Of a DNA stretch of 64,000 nucleotides, positions 23,849 through 35,316 are shown in pieces. Origin of the DNA: Gambelia wislizenii (taxonomy: Eukaryota; Chordata; Lepidosauria; Squamata; Crotaphytidae); assembly GCA_030847615.1 (NCBI GenBank), contig JAUMIR010000003.1:76642001-76706000 (forward strand), in the 5' to 3' direction. A program made the position numbers and the translations under genes. Numbering within the stretch: position 1 is the stretch's first letter; each line of letters opens with the position of its first letter. The notes under the pieces are model-generated. The model saw nothing but the letters and a program-made list of their open reading frames with translations. It was not told the DNA's origin and did no database searches.

Positions 23849-25020
23849 TTTTTTTAAAAAATATTTTTATTAATTTTATAATGATACATTATAATTTCCA
23901 ATCAAAACTTATTTAGTATAACACATAAAATTACCATAAACATCACAATTTTTCTATCAACTAATTTCAAAAGTTAACATAAATTCTTTACTATGATTCT
24001 TTTCATGAATATTACTTCCCCTACCCCCCCCACCTCAGTGCTCCCCTTCACCAGAGCCATTATCCCTTACCTAATCTTTCCAGAATCTCATTTCTTCTCG
24101 TGGAGGTAACCTCCCATCTTTTGTCTATAATACTTTTTTAACAAATACTTTCCAAATTTTATCAAAATCACTTTCTTTCCAACTTCTTCTTCTTACTTTA
24201 ATTCTACATGTTAACTTATCATTTATTGCCATATTCCAAACTTCTTTATACCACTCCTCCACTTGTACATTTATTTGCATTTTCCAATGTTTTGCTATAA
24301 TTAATCTTGCTGCTGTTAATAAATTTGTTATTAAATCCTTTTCTGCTTGTTTCTCATTCTCTCCATTATAAATTGACATCAATGCTATGCTCGGTTTCCT
24401 TTCTATATTTCTATTCAGAATATGCTCTATGTCTATAAAAACCATTTCCCAAAACTGCTGTACAAATTTTCAATTCCACCACATATGCATATATGTACCT
24501 ATTTCTTGACAACCTCTCCAACAATATTTAGAATTATTCTTGTCTATATTATGCAGTCTTGCTGGTATCAAATACCATCTCCATATTATTTTATAGTAAT
24601 TTTCTTTTATCTGTATTGACATATTTTTTAGATGTCTTTGTTTCCAAATCTTATCCCATTCATGATCTCCAATTCTTTGTTTCAAATCTTCCTCCCATAT
24701 TATCCTTAAATATTCCCCTTTGCCTTTTTTATCCTTATTTTTTATCAATATTTTATATAATTCACTTGTAATACCTTTCAAACTTTCATTATCATTCCTC
24801 TTTTCACCTTTTTTCACCAAATTTTCAAATTTTGTAAATTCCATTGTTTCTTTATGATTTTTTTTCCACTTTTTAATCCATTGTTCTAACTGTATGCAAT
24901 TAAACCATGAAATTTTCATTCCACATAATTTCTCTCTTATACTCCCTTTCTCACTCATCCATCCTATCCATCCCTCTATTTTGTCTAGTCCTCTTTTCTT
25001 AAATTCCTTTCCCATTTTTT
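23849..25020 (-). mobile_element. L1-clade LINE 3' end, copy A, 14-bp TSD
   Basis: Flanked by the perfect direct repeat CAGAATGGCTATTC at 23835-23848 and 25021-25034. The A/T-rich end at 23849 (TTTTTTTAAAAAATATTTTT on the plus strand) is the 3' tail of a minus-strand insertion. Truncated at its 5' side within ORF2. It inserted at the edge of the possible LTR above. Confidence 0.9.
24125..25020 (-). pseudogene. L1 ORF2 C-terminal domain, one in-frame stop
   Basis: The frame runs from the truncation to a stop at 24125 and shows L1 ORF2 C-terminal hallmarks: WRWYLIPARLHNIDKN, CWRGCQEIGTYMHMWW (the Cys-rich block) and RKPSIALMSI. One TGA at about 24470 interrupts it. Upstream Met at 25036 is in the flanking target duplication, so it is not a real start. 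RT catalytic blocks are missing through truncation. ORF2 of L1 supplies endonuclease and RT; this tail is usually a conserved cysteine-containing region. Confidence 0.85.
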
Positions 25021-25074
25021 CAGAATGGCTATTCAACAGCAGGCTTATAAGGTCTGTTCCTAGGCACTAGTTCA

Positions 25075-25290
25075 GTCCATGCATCTGAGGAAGTAGACCA
25101 AGTCTACGAAAGTTTATACTACAACATCTTTCTCTCAGTCTCAAAGCTAACACACATTGGAAACTGTTTAATGCAGTGTAGATGTGTAAATAGCTATTGC
25201 TTAAAACAATTTGTAAGCCGCTCTGATAGCCTTGTGGCTGAAGAGCAGGGTATAAATAAATAAATAAATAAAAATAAGTAAATAAAATAA
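25075..25290 (+). mobile_element. L2-tail SINE, 3' half, beside an older repeat scrap
   Basis: From about 25136 it matches the central and tail part of the SINE at 35037: CTAACACACATTGGAAACTG, TTGTAAGCCGCTCTGATAGC, then TATAAATAAATAAAT. The tRNA head is missing. The first 60 bp (GCATCTGAGGAAGTAGACCA, CTACGAAAG) look like the end of a different widespread amniote repeat, identity not fixed. Confidence 0.7.
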
Positions 25291-25311
25291 AAAATAAGAT
25301 CCCTTTGCAAC

Positions 25312-25367
25312 TCTCATCCATAGTGTCACCATAAATCGAAGTCAACTTGACTGCTATTAACAACAAC
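25312..25367 (+). mobile_element. Sauria/BovB-type SINE tail
   Basis: AGTGTCACCATAAATCGAAG then TCAACTTGACTGCTATTAACAACAA: only the 3' tail and ACA run remain. Could equally be the extreme 3' end of a BovB LINE, since the tail is shared. Confidence 0.6.
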
Positions 25368-25525
25368 GATTAGATTAAAATCCCAGAATAAAATGCTTGT
25401 GTCAAGGAAGTTTTGAATACATAACCTAACCATAAGGAAAGCAATAATGAAGTCAGATCTTTCTTACCTTCTCTCCCTTGATAAAGTAGGTCATAATTTA
25501 ACTTCCATTCTCAAAGTGTACAGCA

Positions 25526-25660
25526 GCCTTCCCAATTTGGTACCCTCCAGATGAGCTGCACGTTTCATAATATCTAACAATCAGACATTCTGACTGTGGA
25601 AATATGGGAGCTGTAGCCTAACAGATCTGGAGGGCACCAGGTTGGGGAAGGTTGCAGTGA
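25526..25660. mobile_element. hAT-like MITE, imperfect palindrome
   Basis: Left arm CAGCCTTCCCAATTTGGTAC CCTCCAGAT pairs with right arm ATCTGGAGGGCACCAGGTTG GGGAAGG. The interior GGGAGCTGTAGCCTAACA resembles the hAT MITE at 3616. An 8-bp TSD could not be confirmed. Confidence 0.65.
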
Positions 25661-26439
25661 AAGATCAAGGGCAAAAATAATCAAAATATTTGGAGAAAGC
25701 TAAGCATATGCATGTGGCTTGAGATCTTAATTCCTAGTTTGGTGTAATAACAGTACTAATAGCTAGCAGTCATCTAAAGATGGCTTCTTTTTTCGGCTGG
25801 AATAATAGAGAAAACATGTTGTTGAGATGGAAACAACGATTCTTAGAAACCGTTTATAAGCAACCCTTGCTAAGTCTCATTTGTCTGGAAAAAATGCACA
25901 CTGTAATTAACAATGATTTAATTTTTTTTAAATACAGATGCCACATCATGAAACCTAACCACCCCTGCCACAACCATCTTTGTAGTTATACCTATGTGTC
26001 TAAACTGTGATACTGAAAATTTCTTCCACAGAACCTATCCAAAGAAATGCAGGGATTAGATCTAATGGATGGATGAAAGCATTCCAAAGGGCCATCAACT
26101 GGAGATAACCACCTTTTAATACTACCTCGTTTCACAGCAGGGATCACAATAACCATGCCAACATGGATAGAAAGAGAAGGGGACTGTGTTCACCAATGCT
26201 AATTATAAAACTATACAAATGTAGCACTTTTTCAGATGTCTAGCTGTGTGCCTGTGTATGTGTATCTGCAAGAGATACACAGAAACAGAAACCATGTCTA
26301 TGCAGAGAGTACTTTTTGATGCTTTCAGATCCTTAATCCTGTTTGGAGTTGTCAGTGGGGGTTAATGGAAGCTTTGGATAGGAGAATTCCAATCTGGTTG
26401 GCAGATGGATAGGTTGGTTATAGCTGCATAACTATGTCT

Positions 26440-27110
26440 TGCCTGCAGGCACAATTCAGAACACTGTTAAAACAATATAAAGTCGCTGTCAGGCTGAACC
26501 ATTTGGATCAGTAGCAAGGAGAAATAATAATAAAAGGAGTTCATTTCTGGGCCTTGTGTGTTCATGGTAGTATGTAGAAACTGATTAATTGTTGTCATGT
26601 GCTGGTCGGCTGTACCTTTGATTCCTACTTCTGGAGTAGATTTTGCATGCTAATATAATCATTCTCCCTCTTGAGACATTAGCAAATAATCAAATGAAAA
26701 ACAGGATCATAATTTACTGAGATTCAGGCAATTCTCTATGCAAATTTGACTTGTTATTGCTGCTGCCTCGTTAATCTGAATGCCTTTGACAAACTCCTTT
26801 GATTTATGAACTCATGACAACTCCAATGTGTATATATTTTGCTAGATTGACATTATCATTAAGAGTGGGTGGACTGAGCTCACATGAATGGCTGATTTTA
26901 TTCGCTGGTGTCGGCTGCTCAACAGCTGAGCATCTCCTTCACACAAAGCCCCCAAGCGCCAGGCTCTTCCCATCTACCCATCCATTCATCATCTCGATGT
27001 TAATTGGCCCAGGCTTTAAGCAAATTTTCAACACGATTTAAAGGCATGATGACACTGATTACTGACCCTCTGCCATACGGTGCCTATTGATTAACCTGAC
27101 AGAGATGATG
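26440..27110. promoter_or_regulatory. Candidate conserved non-coding element (speculative)
   Basis: The 670-bp stretch is free of recognisable repeats. It has complex, non-decayed composition and is dense in homeodomain-type and octamer-like words (TTAATTG, GATTAATTG, ATGCTAATATAATC, ATGCAAAT, CATTAGCAAATAATCAAA) with an E-box-like CAGCTG. This is the texture of vertebrate developmental enhancers. Conservation cannot be judged from a single sequence, so this is inference only. Confidence 0.3.
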
Positions 27111-27156
27111 AGCTTGAGGGAAACTAGGTGTGTGGGGACCTCAAAAGGGGATGGAT

Positions 27157-27158
<2 letters not shown>

Positions 27159-27188
<30 letters not shown>
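27159..27188. repeat. (AT)n microsatellite
   Basis: About 15 perfect units. Confidence 0.9.
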
Positions 27189-27191
<3 letters not shown>

Positions 27192-28396
27192 GGAAAAACA
27201 CTTGTCTTTATCCCAGAGGCCAGAATTTGTGTAGAATTGGTCTTAAAAAGATGCTACTGCCTTTATAACCTACATCCAATAAGGAAGATGCATGCTGCTT
27301 TGAGGGGAGAAAACCAGTTACAAATGTCTTGTCATGTGCAGTTTTGTATTTTGGCAGAGCTCCTGGTGACAAACAAATCTCTTCCAAACAAGTAGGACTT
27401 ATGCAAGTCAGAATGTATGAATACACATTAGTTCAAAAGACAAGAATATGAGAATTGGGGGGAGGAAAAAGCAGTGTGCTGGTAAGAATTAAATGTGTAT
27501 AGGTCTATAAAACAGAGACATAGTAAACAGTCCAGTCAGTTCTCAACTAATTTCATCAGGACAATCTAAAGGTCAAACACAATATACCAGATACTTTGAG
27601 GGGTTCACATTTAGTTTCCTAGTATTCCAGGAAAGGGAGGGGTGTATGTGTGTATGTGTATACAACCTGAATTTCAGTATCTTGTGGGAAAGCACAAAGG
27701 GTGAGGGCTGGAAAAATTCATCTGATTTACTTTGAGACTCTGCCACGGCATGGATTAAAGAGAAGAAAGGAAATAAATGCTAGTCTAATGGTTGCAGGAA
27801 AGTAACAACTGCTATAGTCCCTTTCCAATAACCTTTGCAAGTGATAGATGAGTTCAAGAGCCCTGCTACTGTAAAGGGACTGTCAGCATCCCGATTTCAT
27901 AAATGCAGTTTGGCAGTTTATAAATCTCAACTATTTCAAAAAGTACTAGAAAACTGACACAGCTCACGTGAAAAAGGAAGTAAACATCTTTACAAAACTT
28001 ACAGACTCAACAACCTATTAAACCATTTAGCAGGCTTCCTTCTCCCATCTCAAGAGGAATTAAGTGCCTATGACCAAAATGCAATCCTTGCAAGACTAGG
28101 GATCAATAGTGGAGAAAAACAGAAACAAACCACAAGACTAGCTGAAGCTGTACAGAGTGATTTGTCCCATGCAGAGTATCCCCAAAGAGTGACATGGTGA
28201 GAAACTGCCTATGGACCATTCAAAGCACACTGCAACAAAATGGAGGTACTGGCTGCATTTTTTTTTTAGCTCTTCTGAGCTTCATGCAAGTAAACACATT
28301 ATTTGTAAAATGCTTGTATTTACGCTAATTTGGCTCCAGTTTATATTATAACGGATTAGGAGGAGACCATGGGAATGTAACAAATAATAATAATAA

Positions 28397-28398
28397 TG

Positions 28399-28440
<42 letters not shown>

Positions 28441-30620
28441 TATACCCTGCCCCTCTGTTAAAACAATCAGGGCGGCTTACAAAAATTAAAATACAATACA
28501 GATAAAAATCCCTAAACACCACCCACCCCCACCCTCCCCCATAAAAAGATATCAAACAAATATAAATTAAAAGCAACTAATCTAAAATCACACTTAAAAA
28601 CAATAACTACAATAAATAGCCAGCAGACTAAAAGAGGCCAGGAGCCCCTGTGGCCGGATTCTAATTAGGAAAGGCCTGCCGAAAGAGATCCGTCTTTAGT
28701 GCTTTTTTAAAGCTACTCAGGCTTGTCATCTGACGGATCTCGCTCAGCAGGTCATTCCACAATTTGGGGGCGATTACCGAAAAGGCCCTCTGGGAGGTTG
28801 CAGACAGCCTAGATTTTTGTAGCTGAAGCAAATTCCTCCCAAAGGACCGGAGTGCGCGGGGAGGACTGTATGGGAGGAGGGGGTTCCAAAGATAAGTTGG
28901 ACCGAAGCCATTTAGGGCTTTAAAGATAATAACCAACACCTTATACTGGGCCCGGAAACTGATAGGCAGCCAGTGGAGAGATTTTAATACTGGACTTATA
29001 TGGTCTCTCCAAGATGTTCCTGAGACCACTCTGGCTGCCATATTTTGTACCAACTGAAGTTTCCGGACCAAGCATGAGGGTAGCCCCATGTAGAGCGCAT
29101 TGCAGAAATCTAGACGAGAGGTTACCAGCGTGTGCACCACAGTCTCGAGGTCCCTTACTTCCAGGAAAGGGCGCAGCTGGCGTATCAGTCGAAGCTGATA
29201 ACAGGCGCTCCTGACCGTCGCACTCACCTGACTAGTCATCTAAAACAATGAATCAAGGAGCACCCCCAGACTATGAACACAGTCCTTAACGGAGAGCGTG
29301 AACCCATCCAGGACTGGAGGTTGCAACCCAACTCCTGGTTTTGGGGCCGCTACCGTGAGCACCTCCGTTTTGTCTAGATTTAATCTCAATCTGTTTTTCC
29401 TCATCCAGCCCATTATTGCTTTAAGATAATCATTAAGAGGAGAGATGCCATTGGAATTTGAGGCTGACGATCGGGACAAGGGGAAATAGATCTGGGTGTC
29501 ATCCACGTACTGATAACACCCAGCCCCATAACTTCGAATAATCTCACCCAGCGGCTTCATATAGATGTTAAACAACAACGGGGACAGGATGGCGCCTTGC
29601 GGAACGCCACAAGTAAGCTCCTTTCTGCTGGAGCAGCTGTCTCCGAGCAGCACCCTCTGGGACCTGCCCAAGAGGAAGGACCGGAACCACTGGAGCGCAG
29701 TGCCTCCGATTCCTAACCCTCTCAGGCAATCCAAGAGGATGCTATGATCTATCGTATCAAAAGCCGCTGAGAGGTCCAAAAGCACCAACAGGGTCACACT
29801 ACCCCTGTCGATGCTTAGACGCAGGTCATCTGTCAAGGCAACCATGGCAGTCTCAACTCCAAATTTTCTCCTAAAGCCAGTTTGAAATGGGTCTAGATAA
29901 TCGGTTTCATCCAAGACCACTTGGAGTTGAAGCCCAATTGCCCTCTCAATCACCTTGCTCAAGAATGGTAACATAGAAACTGGCCTATAGTTGTTCATAT
30001 CGAGGGGGTCAAGGGAGGATTTTTTTCAGGAGCGGCCTAACGGCCGCTTTCTTTAAACAAAATGGAACACACCCTTCTCTGATGGCTGCATTGATGATGT
30101 CCTTAAGGAACACCATCAAGGCACCCCGCCCGGATGGCCAGCCATGAAGGGCAAGGATCGAGAGGGCAGGTCGTCTTCCTCACCCTACCAAGTAGCTTGT
30201 CCACATTGTCGGTACTCACGGATTGAAATTGATCCAGTAAACTTACATCAATGGAGTTGCTGGACATCTCGTCAATTATTTCTGTCAAATTGCTGGCATC
30301 TACGTCGGCTCTTATCCAAGAGATTTTATCTGCAAAGAAGTTGTTAAACGTGTCACAGCAGGCCGTCGTTGGGTTAAGCAACGGGTTCTGCGTAGGAATA
30401 ACCTGTGTCATCTCCCTTACCACCCTAAACAGCTCTCCTGGACGGGACTCTGCAGACGCAATGCGTGCAGAGGAGAAGGATCTCTGCGCTGCACGTACTG
30501 CCTCTCGATAGGACCAAAGAAAGTTCCTATGACGAGTCCTGTCAGATAAGAGTCGAGTTTTCCGCCAGTTGAGCTTTACAGCTCACTCTATTCATCTGGT
30601 TCACTTTTATGTGAGATTGG
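28397..30620 (-). mobile_element. L2-clade LINE, copy A, best preserved
   Basis: The 3' end lies at the left: on the minus strand TTTTGTAAGCCGCCCTGATT, then AGGGGCAGGGTATAAA and an ATT repeat (28397-28440). RT and linker regions extend to about 30620 with few lesions, after which similarity is lost (5' truncation). A target duplication was not identified, because the microsatellite tail obscures it. Confidence 0.9.
28661..30423 (-). pseudogene. L2 reverse transcriptase, nearly intact
   Basis: From 30423 the linker reads RVVREMTQVIPTQNPLLNPT, then RT blocks. One extra base in an A run (about 30021) shifts the frame. From 29998 the RT continues: NNYRPVSMLPFLSKVIERAI, FQTGFRRKFGVETAMV, VLLDLSAAFDTIDHSIL, GVPQGAILSPLLFNIYM and the catalytic QYVDDTQIYF (YVDD intact). 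A single TAG at 29240 interrupts HSLGVLLDSLF; the thumb and C-terminal part then reads on to 28661 (SLHWLPISFRAQYKVLVIIF, FRQAFPN). One frameshift and one nonsense codon are the only obvious lesions in about 580 codons. Acts as RT in target-primed integration in the family. Confidence 0.9.
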
Positions 30621-31443
30621 TTTGTTGCCTACTAAAGAAACAATGACCTGTTGCTCATGTAATCTGACTCCTGAGTTTTTAAGACGAGCTTTTGAGAACC
30701 AAATCAGCAATTCATATTTGGAGGATGGTGTGCATGTCAACTCTATGTGTCATTATGGCACCCTTTTCTTATTGCATTGAATCACAGGTATTTTATGCAG
30801 TCAATACCATATATTTCTTATTTTGTAGCATATCTCAAAATGCCACATCAGCATGCTTCATTATAGTAAAACAGGATATTAAAACCACACAAAATCACAC
30901 AGCACAGACAATGAAGTTACTTCTTGTTCATTCCTATTTATTACAGTTTTTAAAACTACTGCAGTTAAAAATACTTGAAATTTCAGCTTCTACAGTTGCA
31001 TGCCTAAAAGCCTTGTCTGTCAAAATGATATTTTCTAAAGGACTTAAGGTCAACCCCACAATTTAAAAATAAAGTCTAGATCATCTTATGAACAAACATG
31101 TCTAGTTTCTCTTCTTCTGTTATAAACAAGACATGCTTAATTTCTAGTCTCAAGACCCAAGTCCTGCTTTATATGTATCTTGTAGGAATTTAGAGAGAAT
31201 AAAAAGTTGTACATTTTAAAACATTAAAGTTTTCTGATCTCCCAAGCTAGTTGGTTGCTTTTTAAACAGATTTTTATTGCATCCTATTTACACATGTTTA
31301 TATCCAGAGAACGCTGAATATAATTTTCCACATATTAACCAAATAACATTTGCTTCTCCTAATCAGTACATCTGGTTATTTTTATAAACTTTGACATCTG
31401 CATTAGGCAGAGCTATTTCTTTTTTTTTTTCTTAGTATGTTTT
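30621..31443. other. No gene or clear repeat seen
   Basis: AT-rich unique DNA; the open frame at 30692-31066 has no recognised domain. Confidence 0.5.
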
Positions 31444-31515
31444 TATAGAGTCATAGAGTCATAGAATTGTAGAGTTGGGAGAGACCACAAGGGCCATCCA
31501 GTCTAACCCCCTGCC
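31444..31515 (-). mobile_element. CR1 3'-terminal fragment
   Basis: TAGAGTCATAGAATTGTAGA and GAGACCACAAGGGCCATCCA, then ACCCCCTGCCA, are the terminal CR1 sequence seen at 44340-44410. Confidence 0.85.
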
Positions 31516-31692
31516 AGTTGTGTGTCTTCAAGTTGCTTCCAACTTATGGTGAACCTAAGGTGAACCTATCACCCGGTTTTCTGAGGCTGAGAGTATAAGA
31601 TTTGTCCAGGGTCTTCCAGTGGGTTATCATGGCTGAATGGGGATTCAAACCCTGGTCTCCAGAGTTGTAGTTCAACACTCAAACCACTACGG
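31516..31692 (-). mobile_element. Sauria-type SINE, tRNA head and BovB-like tail
   Basis: On the minus strand: head with GTAGTGGTTTGAGTGTTGAA (A box) and CCAGGGTTTGAATCCCC (B box), body, then CATAAGTTGGAAGCAACTTG AAGACACACAAC. A short duplication inside the tail (GGTGAACCTAA repeated) is visible. Lies directly against the CR1 fragment. Confidence 0.85.
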
Positions 31693-31786
31693 CAAACAAG
31701 AGATTAAATCAAAGCAATAAAAACCTTCAGGACCTTAAGGAATCATCTGTGATTTTCAAAGTGAATAACCTTTTAAAGGTTTAAGA

Positions 31787-31865
31787 TGCCAGCCACAGAT
31801 GAACATCAGGAATAACCCCATGGAAAACCTATGAATGCCGGGTGTGAAAGCCTTCGACTTCACTT
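31787..31865 (+). mobile_element. Penelope-like terminal fragment
   Basis: AGATGCCAGCCACAGATG, then GAAAACCTATGAATGCCGG and GTGAAAGCCTTCGACTTCAC match the terminal region of the Penelope-like copy at 47575-47700 in reverse orientation. Confidence 0.6.
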
Positions 31866-34186
31866 ATAAAGACTGCTTTACCAACACTTATTTTTGTTCT
31901 CTTTCCAGACAATACATTTTGATAGCTGAAAACCAAAACATTTACCAGCATATTTTAGCTTTATTTGATTGGTGAAGCATAAGACAAAACAAAGGAATGT
32001 ATCTTTAAATTGCCTTTCCAATATGACTGTACCTTTTAATCAGTTAGCACACATCTATAGAAATAAAGCTACCATGCCATCTCTCTAAATCTGAGTTTCT
32101 GTTTTCTGCAGCTTATACTTTCTTGCCAACTGCTATGTAAGTCTTTCATATTCCTATCTACATCTATCACTGTTGAATCCACATTCAGCTGGTGTGCTAG
32201 AAGCATGCAAGGCACAATTTGTGGGTTTAGTTTCAACATGGAACAGCAGTACATCAAAAGAAGAAAAGTAGTGGGTGGGAGTTAGAACACAAGAACACGT
32301 GCGACTATAGCAATTTTTGCTTATTTGCTCTGCTTTCATTCCTTTGTTTGAACCCACAACGCTTTTGAAATCCTGGATTCCAACATATACAAATGCACCA
32401 AATTTAAGAATTAGTCACTTTCATTCTGTTCTCTCCAGTTGTAATTCAAGACTTTTCTGAGTACTGGTGACAACTAAATTGAAGGGAAGAGGCAAGTTAA
32501 GAACTACAGTGACATGCCAAGGGGGTGTCAAAAGCATATTTCTAGTAGTAACAAGAGGCAGCAGGAGTCAACAAGTCTGCGGAGGATTAAAACATTTTTT
32601 TAATTTATTTATTAAAATTCTCTAGATACAGATCCATTTTCTCCTCTCAGTATTTATTATAGTTTCATCTGCATGGGAACTGAAAGCACTTGATAAATTA
32701 TAAGGCTGGCTAATTCCACTGCATATTTTATATCATCTTTCCACATACTTCTAACTTCTACTCAAATATCTCTAATGGAAACATGATCCTGAATCTGAAA
32801 CCTCTGATGCTGGGGTCCTATTTTTCCAATGGAAAACATATCTAACAGACATTTTGTTACCCAAAATGCTCCTTGGAAAATTCCAAGAAAATATCGAGTT
32901 TCTAATACGTTGGAGAAATTAGCAGCAACTCGACTTTAGCTATGCGAAAGGGGGTAACAAGGGAATCTTGCAAACCTTTGTCTACCAGTACTAGTCTGGA
33001 TGGAATACACACACATGTACAATTAAGTATGGTTTTTATTAGAGTTCAAAAATAACACCAGACACACACATGTTCACCCAGAAAAAGCATTCACACAAGG
33101 CTACAGGAAAAGCTGTAGGAAAAACTTGGATAGAGAGTAGCAAGAGGATTTGTTGGGGTGATACAACCTGTCCTGTGGTCAATCTGGCAGAGTGGATGGA
33201 GGAACCTGGGGTGGCTAACACAGAGTAACAGGGTTTCCCCTATAACTGACTGTCCACACTGAGGCATATTTTGGGGGTGATATTTATACCTCCAAATATA
33301 CCTGAGGGGAGTGGTGTTTCATGGGTTGAAACAATAGATTCCATGAGCCTTCATGGATTGCACAATGAGTTTCCTGGTCTTGACAAAAGGTGTAGAAAAT
33401 GCTAAATGTGTTTCTTAATGTCCATTGATTGGATTTTAACAGCTTGAGCAAGAGTCTTAAGGTTTTGGATTTAGGAAAGGAAGTTTCAAAATCAGCAAAT
33501 ACAAAGGTTTCATTTCATCCGTTGCCTCCCCTTTCCTGGGAAATGTGTCCTTTTTGGCTTTTAGCCTTAGGCGCAAAGCATGGCATTCAGCTGTCCTCTT
33601 CTCTGAGACCACTGTGCCTTTTCCCTTGTGGAAGGTCACATTAATGAACAAAATTAATAATACACATTTCTGAGGTCTCTAGAAGTGGGGTGTAGGGCTC
33701 TGGAAGTGGGGTATAAGCCATGCATAACACTTTGGTCAGTGCCTATTCTCATATACCATCCTTAGTTCTCTGCATCACAGGACCACACTTCCAAAGCAAC
33801 CCTGCTTCCTTGCCATAAGTCACAATGTGACTCTTATCCTCATAAAAGCCAATGTGATTCCAATGTAATGTGGGCAACTTTGACAGGTGCAGGGGCCAAT
33901 TTTCCATTCCGGGATCCTGTGGTGCTCACAGGAACATCCCAAAATGCCAAAAACCCATGAAAATTTCTGAAAGTCTACTTTTTCTTTTGAAAATCAAGCA
34001 CCTTTTCCCCATGTTAAACAGTGCACTTACTTTAAAAGATGAATCATCGCAGAGGCAATTTACCTTTTTTGCCAGGAAAAAGGCAGACTAGGGGAATCAG
34101 GGCTACAAAATCAGATGGGGAGGGGGCGATGCAGTCCCATCTGGTCTAACACAAGACAATCTTTTGAAGTCAACTAACAAGTATTT
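31866..34186. other. No gene or clear repeat seen
   Basis: Unique DNA. Short open frames only; no recognised domain, RNA or repeat. Confidence 0.5.
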
Positions 34187-34408
34187 AGAACCAGCAAGGT
34201 ATAGTGGCTTGAGTGTTGGGTTAGGATTCTGGAAGACCAGGGTTTGAATTCCCACTCAGCCATGGAAACCCATTTGAGTGACCTTGTGTATACTCTTAGC
34301 CTTAGAGAAAGGCAGTGGCAAACCTCCTTTGAATAAATGTTGCCAAGAACACCCTATGATAGTGTCACTGTAAGTTAGAGTAAACTTGAAGACACAAAAC
34401 AACAAACA
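34187..34408 (+). mobile_element. Sauria-type SINE, full layout
   Basis: A-box-like TATAGTGGCTTGAGTGTTGG and B-box-like GACCAGGGTTTGAATTCCC head, the central AGCCATGGAAACCCATT, the segment AATAAATGTTGCCAAGAA, and the BovB-like tail GTCACTGTAAGTTAGAGTAA ACTTGAAGACAC ending in ACAACAAAC. Plus strand, pol III type. Confidence 0.85.
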
Positions 34409-35036
34409 AGTTTTTGTGTTGGGATGATGTTGCCAATGATAATGAGAGTTTAGACAAAGCTTGGTAGAAATTAGTGCTGGAAGTGCATGAACTTTATGAC
34501 TCAAGCATAAATGCCCTGTTGCAGCATGTTTCCAATTTAATGGTCCTCTCCTCCCAGCCTCTTGCAAGCTGTGAGAGGATCAGCTCTGTCTTTTGGCTTC
34601 TTGCTTAAATTAACTATTGCCTTCGATGTTTCAGCTCTTTAAATCACTTTGCTGCAAACAACTTTTTGAGGAATTGTCTGATTATATCCTCACTTCATTT
34701 TTAATTTTTAAAAATTTGAACCACACCAGAACACAGCATATAAAATGTTGTCTTCAGTACTGAAGCACACACACAAACTCCAAGGCTTTGAACTATTGCC
34801 CTCTTTCCCACCCAACCCCACTTCTCAACCTGTGAAGGTCCAATTGGTGTGACGTACTTCAGATGGTTCAGTCTCTGCCACATATTCTCATTCATCCCTT
34901 TACCAGATGAACCACATCTATCTGCCTTCTGCATCAAACAGAAGTCAGGCCAACATCTAATATGGCCAAATTATGAACACCTTTTGTGGCTTACAGTGAA
35001 GGAATCAATTTTGTGGTTCAAAACAACAGCTACATT
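34409..35036. other. No gene or clear repeat seen
   Basis: Unique DNA between two SINEs. Confidence 0.5.
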
Positions 35037-35316
35037 CAGAGACCCTGGTGGCGCAGTGGTTAAATGCCAGTACTGCAAGCCACCACGTTGCAAGTTCGAT
35101 TCCAGTGGGCTCCAAGGTTCATTCAGCCTTCCATCCTTTCGTAGGTTGGTAAATTGAGTACCCAGCTTGTGGGGGCAATTAGCTAACACACATTGGAAAC
35201 TGCTTAATGCAGTATAGGTGTGTAAAATAGCTATTGCGTAAAACAATTTGTAAGCCGCTCTGATAGCCTTGTGGCTGAAGAGCGGGGTATAAATAAATAA
35301 ATAAATAAATAAATAA
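35037..35316 (+). mobile_element. tRNA-head, L2-tail SINE, full length
   Basis: Complete head (CCTGGTGGCGCAGTGGTTAA A box; CAAGTTCGATTCC B box), body (CCTTTCGTAGGTTGGTAAAT, AGCTAACACACATTGGAAAC) and tail (TTGTAAGCCGCTCTGATAGC, GCGGGGTATAAATAAATAAA). It serves as the reference copy for those at 12426, 25075 and 63641. The tail resembles the end of L2 copy A at 28440-28480, implying L2 enzyme use. Confidence 0.9.

Larger units (their letters stand above)
25661..28396. other. No gene; unique DNA with a possible conserved element
   Basis: Mostly unique sequence. The only repeats recognised are an AT dinucleotide tract at 27159 and the microsatellite joining the L2 tail at 28397. The region 26440-27110 is listed separately as a candidate regulatory element. 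Confidence 0.5.

Noticed and set aside
24470..25036. Gene start at the Met at 25036
   Set aside because: That Met lies in the L1 target duplication and flank; the frame is a 5'-truncated L1 ORF2.
27087..27395. 102-codon open frame with a Tyr-Ile repeat
   Set aside because: The repeat is the (AT)n tract; no domain is present.
35037..35110. tRNA gene (A and B boxes)
   Set aside because: Only the promoter boxes are kept; the sequence continues into a repeated SINE body and tail found elsewhere in the window.
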